From assembly GCA_017550775.1 (NCBI GenBank), contig JAFZOA010000300.1, forward strand, positions 1 to 9,620: DNA of 9,620 bases, read 5' to 3'. The position numbers and the translations under genes were made by a program. Below the pieces are notes generated by a model. It saw only the letters and a list, made by a program, of their open reading frames with translations. It searched no databases and was not told where the DNA came from. Below, piece by piece: positions 1 to 5,877 of this stretch (its first letter is position 1; each line of letters opens with the position of its first letter). Origin of the DNA: Ruminiclostridium sp. Its GTDB lineage: Bacteria; Bacillota_A; Clostridia; Oscillospirales; Ruminococcaceae.

Positions 1-39
1 AATGGGCGTTCAGCTACATTATAAATACGGAGGCAGGTT

Positions 40-942
40 TTGAGTTACGAAACGATCGCCGGTATCGCAGAACGATACGGCGCAAAGATACTGTACAATG
101 AGAGGATAGCCGGGTACACCTCGTTCAACATCGGCGGGATCTGTGATGTGATAGTCATGCCGAACAGTGCGGAGTGTATCGCGGATATAGTTTCGTGCTG
201 CAAAAAAAACGGTACGAAGCTCTACATCTTCGGGAAATGCACCAATGTCCTGATCTCGGACAATGGGCTGCGCGGTGTGGTAATGCTGATCGACGGGGAA
301 TACTCGCAGGTGCGTCGGGTGGGGAATACCCTTGTATGTGACGCGGGAGCATCGGTCACTAAGATATGCAACACCGCAAAGAATGAAGGTCTTACCGGAC
401 TTGAATTTGCATACGGGATACCGGGGAGCGCGGGCGGTGCGCTTTACATGAATGCGGGAGCATACGGCGGTGAGATGAAGGACGTGGTGTCGTACTGCAC
501 TTACCTTGACACCGACGGCTCTGTAAAGCGTATGGAAAAGGCGGAAATGGGATTATCATACCGCAGGAGCGTGTTTACCGGCACCGACCGTATCATTCTT
601 TCCGTCTGCTTTGAGCTTGAGGAGGGAGACCCGGAAAAGATCGCGGCGGACATGAACGACATTATGAACAGGCGCCGTGAAAAGCAGCCGCTCGAATACC
701 CGAGCGCGGGAAGCACATTCAAGCGCCCCGAGGGGTATTTTGCCGGTAATCTCATCGAAGACAGCGGACTCAGAGGGCTGACTGTGGGCGGTGCGCAGGT
801 GAGCGAGAAGCACTGCGGATTTGTGATAAACAAGGGCGGCGCGACATGCGAAGACGTGCTCCGTCTGATAGACAGTATAAAAAGCAAGGTATCCGAACAT
901 TCGGGCGTTAAGCTTGAATGCGAGGTGCTGGTGATAGATTGA
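40..942 (+). CDS. murB: UDP-N-acetylenolpyruvoylglucosamine reductase (MurB, type II)
   Basis: MurB reduces UDP-GlcNAc-enolpyruvate to UDP-MurNAc with NADPH and FAD, the second committed step of cytoplasmic peptidoglycan precursor synthesis. The 300-residue protein has the usual MurB landmarks: YTSFNIGG (residues 26-33), a FAD-binding segment GKCTNVLISD (65-74), the IPGSAGGALYMNAGAYGG signature (127-144), YRRS (174-177), and AGSTFKRP (223-230), whose Ser225 corresponds to the catalytic serine that protonates the enolpyruvyl carbon. The C-terminal LECEV (292-296) holds the conserved glutamate, probably Glu295. The size fits the short type II form of Gram-positives. The start is TTG at 40, chosen because GGAGG (29-33) sits six bases upstream and the N-terminus matches the family length. 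One oddity is that the flavin loop, commonly G-x-G-S-N, reads G-K-C-T-N here. It leads a close-packed cluster with rapZ, 12 bases downstream. Confidence 0.97.
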   Translation: MSYETIAGIAERYGAKILYNERIAGYTSFNIGGICDVIVMPNSAECIADIVSCCKKNGTKLYIFGKCTNVLISDNGLRGVVMLIDGEYSQVRRVGNTLVCDAGASVTKICNTAKNEGLTGLEFAYGIPGSAGGALYMNAGAYGGEMKDVVSYCTYLDTDGSVKRMEKAEMGLSYRRSVFTGTDRIILSVCFELEEGDPEKIAADMNDIMNRRREKQPLEYPSAGSTFKRPEGYFAGNLIEDSGLRGLTVGGAQVSEKHCGFVINKGGATCEDVLRLIDSIKSKVSEHSGVKLECEVLVID

Positions 943-954
943 CACGGTGAGGAT

Positions 955-1809
955 ATGGAATTTATTATTGTAACGGGAGTTTCCGGTTCGGGAAAGTCGA
1001 GCGCGGCAAAGGTGCTGGAAGACATCGGTTATTTCTGCATAGACAATATGCCGCCCCAGCTCATACCTAAGTTTGCGGAGCTGTGCGGTGACAACTCCGA
1101 GATAAACAAGGTCGCTATCGTCGTGGATATACGCGGAGGCGAACTGTTTTTGCAGTTCTGGGAGAACTTCCAGGAGATGCGTCAGGCGGGCATGAACGTC
1201 AAGATACTGTTCATCTACGCCGATAAGGACGTCATCCGCCGCAGATACAAGGAGACCCGCCGGAAGCACCCTCTTTACGACATAGCGAACGGCGACCTTG
1301 ACAGGGCGATAGACGAAGAATTCGACATTCTGATGCCTATTCGTGAGCGCTCGGATTACTACATAGATTCAAGCTTCACAACGACCTCCAAGTTCAAGGA
1401 AAACATGCTGAAAATGTTCCTGAACAACGTTTCCGACAGTCTTATGATAAACTGTCTGTCCTTCGGGTTCAAGTTCGGCGTTCCTGACGAGGCGGATCTT
1501 GTGTTCGATGTTCGTTTCCTGCCTAACCCGTTTTATGTACAGGAGCTCAAAAATCTTACCGGTGAGGACAGGGCGGTGAGAGATTATGTAATGGACTCCG
1601 AGATCTCAAAGCAGTTCCGGGACAAGCTCTTCGACATGATAGATTTCCTTGTTCCACAGTATATCTCGGAGGGCAAGAGCCAGCTTGTCATCGCGTTCGG
1701 ATGTACCGGCGGAAAGCACAGGAGCGTAACTTTTGCGGAACTCACGAATGAGTTTCTGAAGGAAAAAGGATATAACGTCCGTGTCATGCACAGAGATTCG
1801 CAGAAGTAA
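955..1809 (+). CDS. rapZ: RapZ/YvcJ family nucleotide-binding RNase adapter protein
   Basis: This 284-residue protein is a full-length RapZ (YvcJ) homologue. The Walker A loop GVSGSGKS is at residues 8-15, followed by the family stretch around YFCIDNMPP (26-34). VVDIRG (56-61) is a likely Walker B region, and ETRRKHPL (100-107) is a family signature. The C-terminal domain shows SFGFKFGVPDEADLVFDVRF (169-188) and AFGCTGGKHRS (247-257), the part that in E. coli RapZ binds the small RNAs GlmZ/GlmY and senses glucosamine-6-phosphate. B. subtilis YvcJ hydrolyses GTP/ATP and influences competence; its RNA role in Firmicutes is uncertain, so the E. coli function should not be transferred directly. 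The ATG at 955 is preceded by GGTGAGG (946-952). Standing between murB and whiA fits the common Firmicute neighbourhood, although yvcK is missing from its usual place downstream. Confidence 0.96.
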   Translation: MEFIIVTGVSGSGKSSAAKVLEDIGYFCIDNMPPQLIPKFAELCGDNSEINKVAIVVDIRGGELFLQFWENFQEMRQAGMNVKILFIYADKDVIRRRYKETRRKHPLYDIANGDLDRAIDEEFDILMPIRERSDYYIDSSFTTTSKFKENMLKMFLNNVSDSLMINCLSFGFKFGVPDEADLVFDVRFLPNPFYVQELKNLTGEDRAVRDYVMDSEISKQFRDKLFDMIDFLVPQYISEGKSQLVIAFGCTGGKHRSVTFAELTNEFLKEKGYNVRVMHRDSQK

Positions 1810-1829
1810 TAACGGTGGATAGAGATAAT

Positions 1830-2699
1830 ATGTCTTTTACTATTGATGTAAGAAGAGAGCTGATCGGGTGCGAAGTCCCCGATAACCTCAGAGATACTCT
1901 GCGATACGGCATGATGTACGGTTTCAGGGGAAAGGAACCGTATCTGATGACCCACGACAAAGCGGCGGCAAATTATGTCAGACGTATTTTCCCGAAACAT
2001 ACGTTTTACATGATGATATCCGAGATACGCACGGGAAAGCATTACTGTCTTATGCCGAAGGATAAGCTGATCTCCATAAGATTTCCGTATTACGAAAGCA
2101 GTATAAACGCCGAGATCGCGGGGGACAGCGATATAGAGGCAGGAATGTTCCTGCGCGGAGTGTTCTTTACCGGCGGAAGTGTGAACATTCAGAAAGCGGG
2201 CTACCATTTTGAGCTTGCGCTTTCTACAAAGGAGAAATGCGAAGAACTGTGCAGACTCATTACAGAGCACGGAATGAATGTAAGCATCTCTCACCGCGGA
2301 CGTTCTTATTTTCTTTACTGTAAGAACAGCGAGAATATATCTGATTTCCTGACCTTCATCGGCGCAGCGCAGAGTGCCATGGAGATCATGAACATCAAGA
2401 TAATAAAGGAAGTCCGCAGCAACATAAACCGCTCGGTGAACTGTGAGACAGCCAATATAGACAGGACGGTGCGTGCGTCAGCCAAGCAGATCGAGGATAT
2501 ACGCTTTCTTTTGGATAAGCTCGGAGAGGACAAGCTTCCGGACGAGCTTCGGGAGATATCGCGGCTCAGGCTTGAAAACCCGGATATGTCGCTGCGGGAT
2601 CTCGGTATGCTCGCCGAGCCGCACATCAGCCGGAGCGGAGTAAATCACCGGTTCGAGCGACTTGCGAAGCTTGCGGATGAACTACGTGGAAATGAGTAG
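1830..2699 (+). CDS. whiA: DNA-binding protein WhiA
   Basis: WhiA has an N-terminal fold related to LAGLIDADG homing endonucleases without nuclease activity, plus a C-terminal helix-turn-helix. In Streptomyces it drives sporulation-specific cell division; in B. subtilis it affects cell division and chromosome segregation. Visible family motifs are FLRGVFFTGGSVN (residues 107-119), GYHFEL (124-129), NRSVNCETANIDRT (200-213), and the HTH segment running from LRLENPDMSLRDLG (246-259) to ISRSGVNHRFERL (266-278). I place the start at ATG 1830 (289 residues), which gives the usual MSF-type N-terminus; GGTGGA (1814-1819) can serve as its ribosome site. An in-frame GTG at 1815 would add five residues, but nothing resembling a Shine-Dalgarno sequence precedes it. 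No intrinsic terminator follows the stop. The first 90 or so residues are less like the family consensus than the rest. Confidence 0.96.
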   Translation: MSFTIDVRRELIGCEVPDNLRDTLRYGMMYGFRGKEPYLMTHDKAAANYVRRIFPKHTFYMMISEIRTGKHYCLMPKDKLISIRFPYYESSINAEIAGDSDIEAGMFLRGVFFTGGSVNIQKAGYHFELALSTKEKCEELCRLITEHGMNVSISHRGRSYFLYCKNSENISDFLTFIGAAQSAMEIMNIKIIKEVRSNINRSVNCETANIDRTVRASAKQIEDIRFLLDKLGEDKLPDELREISRLRLENPDMSLRDLGMLAEPHISRSGVNHRFERLAKLADELRGNE

Positions 2700-2729
2700 A
2701 ACTGTTCGGGAAAATAGCCAAACGACGTG

Positions 2730-2758
2730 TTGCAAATTTGGTTAAAATGTCATATTAT
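2730..2758 (+). promoter_or_regulatory. Weaker upstream SigA-type promoter candidate for pfkA
   Basis: TTGCAA (2730-2735) and TATTAT (2753-2758) are separated by 17 bases. The -10 box matches five of six consensus bases and the -35 box four of six. It lies in the AT-rich gap after whiA, about 60 bases upstream of a better promoter, so the two could act in tandem. In AT-rich DNA such a match may be chance. Confidence 0.35.
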
Positions 2759-2790
2759 AAGGAAATATCCGGATTTAGATAAAAATTCGC

Positions 2791-2819
2791 TTGACGTTTC
2801 TTTCAATATGCGCTAAAAT
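2791..2819 (+). promoter_or_regulatory. SigA-type promoter of pfkA
   Basis: TTGACG (2791-2796) and TAAAAT (2814-2819) are five-of-six matches to the consensus boxes, at the ideal spacing of 17 bases. Transcription would begin near 2826, giving a leader of about 57 bases. That leader holds a tandem GTAT repeat and a small six-pair hairpin with an AGA loop (2839-2853, one G-U pair). The pfkA ribosome site GGAGGA (2868-2873) follows. The promoter separates pfkA from the murB-rapZ-whiA cluster. Confidence 0.78.
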
Positions 2820-2882
2820 ATCTTTGTATGTATGTAAGTTGCTTAGAAAGCAGTCTTATTTTAAAACGGAGGATTTTGGACA

Positions 2883-3842
2883 ATGAAGAAAATAGGAGTT
2901 TTAACAAGCGGCGGAGATGCGCCCGGAATGAATGCCGCGGTGAGAGCGGTCGTAAGAGCCGGTCTTCAGAAGGGTCTTGATGTTGTTGGCATCTACAGAG
3001 GCTACAACGGTCTTATCAACGGAGACATCCGTCCCCTCGATGCCACAAGCGTTTCTGACATCATTCAGAGAGGCGGCACCATGCTCTATACCGCAAGATG
3101 CCTTGAATTCAAGGAACCTGCCGGTATTGAGAAGGCAAAGCAGACCTGTATCGAGAACGGTATCGACGGCATCGTTGTTATCGGCGGCGACGGTTCGTTC
3201 AGAGGTGCGGCAGATCTTTCCGCAGCGGGCATTCCCTGCATAGGACTCCCGGGTACAATAGATAACGATATCGCAATGACGGAGTACACCATAGGCTATG
3301 ATACTGCGATGAACACGGCTATGGAGCTTATCGACAAGCTCATCGACACAGCGTGCTCACACGACCGCTGCTCGGTAGTCGAGGTAATGGGAAGACGCGC
3401 GGGTTACATAGCTCTCAACACCGGAATCGCCTGCGGAGCTACCGCAATAATCACCACAGAAATGCCTTATGACTTGAATGAAGTCACCAAAAAGATAGCT
3501 GCTTCCCGCGAAGCAGGCAAGAACCACTTCATCGTTGTAGTCTCCGAAGGCGTGGGCAACTCCCAGAAGATAGCCGAGGAGATCCAGGAGCATGTTAAGA
3601 TAGAGACTCGTGCTACCATTCTCGGTCATGTACAGAGAGGCGGCGCGCCTACGCTCCGTGACAGAGTTGAAGCAAGCAGAATGGGTTACTATGCCGTTGA
3701 GCTGCTCGTAGCAGGAAAGAGCAACAGAGTTGTCGGCTTACAGCACGGCGAAGTTATAGATGTTGACATTCAGGAAGCATTAAGCATGACTAAGGAATTC
3801 CCGAAGGATCTTTACCGTATCGCGAACGAGATCGCAATATAA
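2883..3842 (+). CDS. pfkA: ATP-dependent 6-phosphofructokinase
   Basis: PfkA phosphorylates fructose-6-phosphate to fructose-1,6-bisphosphate, the committed step of glycolysis, as a cytoplasmic allosteric tetramer in bacteria. The 319 residues align with the E. coli enzyme almost without gaps. The sequence shows LTSGGDAPGMNAAVR (7-21), Arg72, GGDGS (101-105), PGTIDND (123-129) with the catalytic base Asp127, Arg162, MGRRAG (169-174), Glu222 and Arg243, and LGHVQRGG (247-254) with His249 and Arg252. Gly104 and Gly124 are the residues that mark ATP rather than pyrophosphate as phosphoryl donor. The start ATG is nine bases after GGAGGA. The gene has its own promoter, and no terminator is visible between its stop and the THF riboswitch 15 bases downstream, so read-through into folT-proC is possible. 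Confidence 0.98.
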   Translation: MKKIGVLTSGGDAPGMNAAVRAVVRAGLQKGLDVVGIYRGYNGLINGDIRPLDATSVSDIIQRGGTMLYTARCLEFKEPAGIEKAKQTCIENGIDGIVVIGGDGSFRGAADLSAAGIPCIGLPGTIDNDIAMTEYTIGYDTAMNTAMELIDKLIDTACSHDRCSVVEVMGRRAGYIALNTGIACGATAIITTEMPYDLNEVTKKIAASREAGKNHFIVVVSEGVGNSQKIAEEIQEHVKIETRATILGHVQRGGAPTLRDRVEASRMGYYAVELLVAGKSNRVVGLQHGEVIDVDIQEALSMTKEFPKDLYRIANEIAI

Positions 3843-3856
3843 ATATATCAACAGGT

Positions 3857-3961
3857 TACAGAGTAGATGACCGCGCGTTAAGTGCGCAGTGAACGGAGAG
3901 TTGGCACTGCGACGAAAAGCGTGTCCGAGCGCTTGCGGTGCGGTCGTCGCATCTCGCTGTA
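3857..3961 (+). ncRNA. Class I tetrahydrofolate (THF/folT) riboswitch aptamer
   Basis: The stretch matches the THF-I riboswitch consensus in order: GAGTAGATGA (3861-3870), GCGTTAAGTG (3875-3884), a CGAA segment (3913-3916), GCGGTG (3935-3940) and GCATC (3949-3953). The helices can be traced by hand. P1 is 3857-3861 with 3957-3961. P2 is 3868-3874 with 3940-3946, including one G-U pair. P3 is the seven-pair CGCAGTG/CACTGCG (3885-3891 with 3905-3911). P4 is AAGCG/CGCTT (3917-3921 with 3930-3934). The expected pseudoknot between loop 3 and the J2/1 strand is available as GAGA (3896-3899) with TCTC (3952-3955). These riboswitches bind reduced folates and usually repress folate uptake or synthesis genes. 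The aptamer lies directly before folT, the class's commonest target. No convincing promoter was found just upstream, so the RNA may be made by read-through from pfkA. Confidence 0.93.
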
Positions 3962-4027
3962 CATAATCGGATAAAATATGCAAGCATCTTATCCTCTTTT
4001 ATGTATAGTCTTATTCGAAGGAGGATG
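3957..4027 (+). promoter_or_regulatory. Riboswitch expression platform controlling folT translation
   Basis: Two mutually exclusive folds can be drawn. In the repressed fold, 3990-4000 pairs with 4017-4027 (11 pairs, three of them G-U) and covers the folT ribosome site GGAGG (4020-4024). In the open fold, GGATAA (3969-3974) pairs with TTATCC (3989-3994), taking away part of the anti-Shine-Dalgarno strand. That fold is closed by CTGTACAT (3957-3964) pairing with ATGTATAG (4001-4008), eight pairs with one G-U. The open fold uses the 3' strand of aptamer P1, so ligand binding should favour the closed ribosome site. The hairpin at 3969-3994 is followed by TCTTTT, but its stem is AT-rich and interrupted, so a transcription terminator is less likely than translational control. 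The pairings are read from sequence; the mechanism is inferred. Confidence 0.7.
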
Positions 4028-4033
4028 CTGTAT

Positions 4034-4924
4034 ATGTCTTTTTTTGAAAAATTCGGAAAGTCGGCTCTTGAACTCAAGTCGATACGCTGTCTGACCGTAA
4101 CAGGTATATTGATAGCTCTTGACGTTGTTCTGAAGCTCGTTTCGATAAAAGTTTCCGACAGCCTCAAAATAACCTTCGCTTATGTCGCTCTTGCGACCAT
4201 CGGAATGCTTTTTGGTCCTACGGTAGGCTTTGTTGCCGGAGTGATAACCGATGTGATAGGTTATTTCCTGAGTCCGGAGGGCGGATTCAGTCCTTTGTTC
4301 ACCCTTATCGAGGCATTAGGGGCGATGATCTACGGTATATTCCTGTATGATATAAGACCCCTCAATCTTAAACGCGCTCTTTCAAAGGATGATGTCGGAA
4401 ATTCACTGCTGAATGAGCTGCTTATAAGTCTCGGGGCCGGAGTCTTACTTGGGGCGGTATTCGGTGGATTGTGTTTCCTCGTGAATACTGTCGCATCAGG
4501 CACCGTATCGGATGACAAGAATGTTATCAAGATCATTGATGCGCTTTCCGATCCGTCGCTTATCTATGTCGGGATACTGATAGGATTTCTTTACGGCTCG
4601 TTCTTCACCTTTGTGATACGCGCTTCCAACGTTAACAAGGGTGAGTTCGGCAAGTCGGTAAGGATCGTTCTTTCTAAGGTAGTCGTGGTAGTGGTTTGCA
4701 ACCTCATTATGACACCGATTGCAATGGTCGTTTCCGGATATATGACGACCGAGTCCATGATCGCGGCATATCCGCTCAGACTTGTGAAGAACATGATACA
4801 GTGTCCGGTGGATTGCATCATACTTCTGATGATACTGTTCCCGATACTGTCGGCATATAAAAAGATATTCCCGAATACGGCAGCAAGGAAGAAAACCACG
4901 GAACAAGGCAGGGAAACACAATGA
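4034..4924 (+). CDS. folT: FolT-like folate ECF transporter S component with extra membrane segments
   Basis: This is the substrate-binding membrane subunit of an energy-coupling factor vitamin transporter; folate specificity is inferred from similarity and from the THF riboswitch upstream. Hydrophobic segments lie near residues 20-38, 47-61, 63-79, 86-105, 131-152, 175-197, 210-235 and 255-274. The first four plus the last two fit the six helices of an S component, and YPLRLVKNMIQCPVD (246-260) before the last helix is the family's C-terminal signature. S components of this family are typically about 170-200 residues; this one has 296, the excess being mainly residues 108-205, which include two further hydrophobic segments. 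The ATG at 4034 is chosen because AAGGAGGA ends nine bases upstream; the longer reading frame upstream lies inside the riboswitch. The shared EcfA/EcfT module is not in the window. The TGA overlaps the proC start. Confidence 0.85.
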   Translation: MSFFEKFGKSALELKSIRCLTVTGILIALDVVLKLVSIKVSDSLKITFAYVALATIGMLFGPTVGFVAGVITDVIGYFLSPEGGFSPLFTLIEALGAMIYGIFLYDIRPLNLKRALSKDDVGNSLLNELLISLGAGVLLGAVFGGLCFLVNTVASGTVSDDKNVIKIIDALSDPSLIYVGILIGFLYGSFFTFVIRASNVNKGEFGKSVRIVLSKVVVVVVCNLIMTPIAMVVSGYMTTESMIAAYPLRLVKNMIQCPVDCIILLMILFPILSAYKKIFPNTAARKKTTEQGRETQ

Positions 4925-5706
4925 CAAAATTAGGATTTATCGGAGCCGGAAACATGGGCTCTGCTATTATGAAGGGCATTGCGGCAGGAAAGCTCGATGC
5001 GGAGGTCTATGCTTACGATAAAGACGCGGCAAAACTCGCTGCTGCACCGGCAAAGCCTTGTAAGAGCGAAGCGGAGCTTGTCTCCGTATGCAAATATGTA
5101 TTGCTTGCGGTAAAGCCGCAGGTTCTCGGCGAGGTGCTTGATGCGGTAAAGACCGCGGTCACTCCGGACACCGTGTTCATTTCTATCTGTGCCGGTATTT
5201 CCGAGAAGTTCATCAGGAGCCGCACCATACCCGACGCGAAGGTAGTGCTCGTAATGCCGAATACTCCCATGATGCTCGGTATGGGCGCGAGCGCAATGTC
5301 AACGGACGAGAAGACCTCGCCCGAGGAGTTTGCGTTTGCGAAGTCGGTAATAGAGAGCTGCGGTATCGCGGAGATAGTACCGATAGACAAGATGAAGGAG
5401 ATCATCTGTATCAACGGAAGCTCACCTGCTTTCATCTACCTGTTCGCCAAGGGATTTGTTGATTATGCCGAGGCTAACGGCATTGACGGGAGCGCGGCGC
5501 TCAGGCTGTTCGCGGCGACCCTTAAAGGCTCCGCGGAGATGCTTACCGGCTCGGGAATGACGGTGGATCAGCTCATAAAGCAGGTGTCCTCTCCCGGCGG
5601 CACTACTATTGCCGGACTTGACAAGCTCTATGAGGGTAAGCTTACTGATGATGTGAACGCGGCTTGTGAGGCTTGCACAAGACGTGCTTATGAATTGTCT
5701 CAATAA
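4921..5706 (+). CDS. proC: Pyrroline-5-carboxylate reductase
   Basis: ProC reduces 1-pyrroline-5-carboxylate to L-proline with NAD(P)H, the last step of proline synthesis in the cytoplasm. The 261-residue protein has the Rossmann dinucleotide loop GFIGAGNMGSAI (residues 5-16), AVKPQVL (63-69), VMPNTPMMLGMGA (111-123), GSSPAF (166-171), and the C-terminal dimerisation/active-site signature SSPGGTTIAGL (223-233). Length and motif order are normal for the family. The ATG overlaps the folT stop as ATGA (4921-4924), and only a weak purine-rich site (AAGGCAGGG, near 4905-4913) precedes it, so translation is probably coupled to folT. proA and proB are not nearby. A strong terminator follows eight bases after the stop. 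Confidence 0.97.
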   Translation: MTKLGFIGAGNMGSAIMKGIAAGKLDAEVYAYDKDAAKLAAAPAKPCKSEAELVSVCKYVLLAVKPQVLGEVLDAVKTAVTPDTVFISICAGISEKFIRSRTIPDAKVVLVMPNTPMMLGMGASAMSTDEKTSPEEFAFAKSVIESCGIAEIVPIDKMKEIICINGSSPAFIYLFAKGFVDYAEANGIDGSAALRLFAATLKGSAEMLTGSGMTVDQLIKQVSSPGGTTIAGLDKLYEGKLTDDVNAACEACTRRAYELSQ

Positions 5707-5713
5707 TGATTTG

Positions 5714-5741
5714 AAACGAGTGATCCGTCACTCGTTTTTTT
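5714..5741 (+). terminator. Intrinsic terminator after proC
   Basis: A perfect ten-pair stem, AAACGAGTGA (5714-5723) with TCACTCGTTT (5728-5737), has a four-base TCCG loop, and seven T residues run from 5735 to 5741. It lies eight bases after the proC stop and ends the folT-proC transcript before the pyrimidine promoter. Confidence 0.93.
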
Positions 5742-5797
5742 ATGCGGTCAATTCTTTTGTGCAAAATCACGAAATACTCCAAAAATCGTTTTTACTG

Positions 5798-5826
5798 TTG
5801 AAAAAACAGACAGGATATAGTATAAT
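5798..5826 (+). promoter_or_regulatory. Strong SigA-type promoter of the pyrimidine operon
   Basis: TTGAAA (5798-5803) and a perfect TATAAT (5821-5826) are 17 bases apart, with A/T tracts just upstream that could act as an UP element. Initiation is expected near 5832-5834, giving a leader of about 45 bases before pyrC. That leader is too short for a typical PyrR attenuator, and I see no PyrR-binding loop or terminator hairpin in it. The GGG run at 5836-5838 lies slightly further downstream than the expected start. Confidence 0.85.
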
Positions 5827-5877
5827 GATATGATAGGGCAATAAAGGCTTTTCTACATTATCATTTAGGAGCATACT

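Noticed and set aside
2..43. Open frame ending in TGA at 41-43, overlapping the murB TTG start (TTGA)
   Set aside because: It could be the tail of an upstream gene with a four-base overlap, but only about 13 codons are visible and they resemble nothing I recognise. Another frame ends with TAA at 22-24, so the upstream gene cannot be assigned.
1815..1829. GTG at 1815 as the whiA start
   Set aside because: It adds five residues before the family-typical MSF start, has no Shine-Dalgarno sequence, and its own GGTGG is more useful as the ribosome site for ATG 1830.
2717..2740. Possible terminator after whiA (CCAAA ... TTTGG)
   Set aside because: The stem is only five AT-rich pairs around a long loop and no T-run follows.
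3763..3791. Promoter with TTGACA inside the 3' part of pfkA
   Set aside because: The -35 hexamer is perfect, but it encodes conserved-looking Val-Asp-Ile codons, and no hexamer 16-19 bases downstream resembles TATAAT.
3969..4000. Hairpin plus TCTTTT as an intrinsic terminator of the riboswitch
   Set aside because: The outer stem is AT-rich and interrupted by a loop, the T-run is short and broken, and it does not compete with aptamer P1. Translational control explains the pairings better.
3938..4033. Upstream in-frame ATG codons for folT, from 3938
   Set aside because: They fall within the THF aptamer and its platform and encode a basic, non-membrane stretch without a ribosome site; ATG 4034 follows AAGGAGGA at good spacing.
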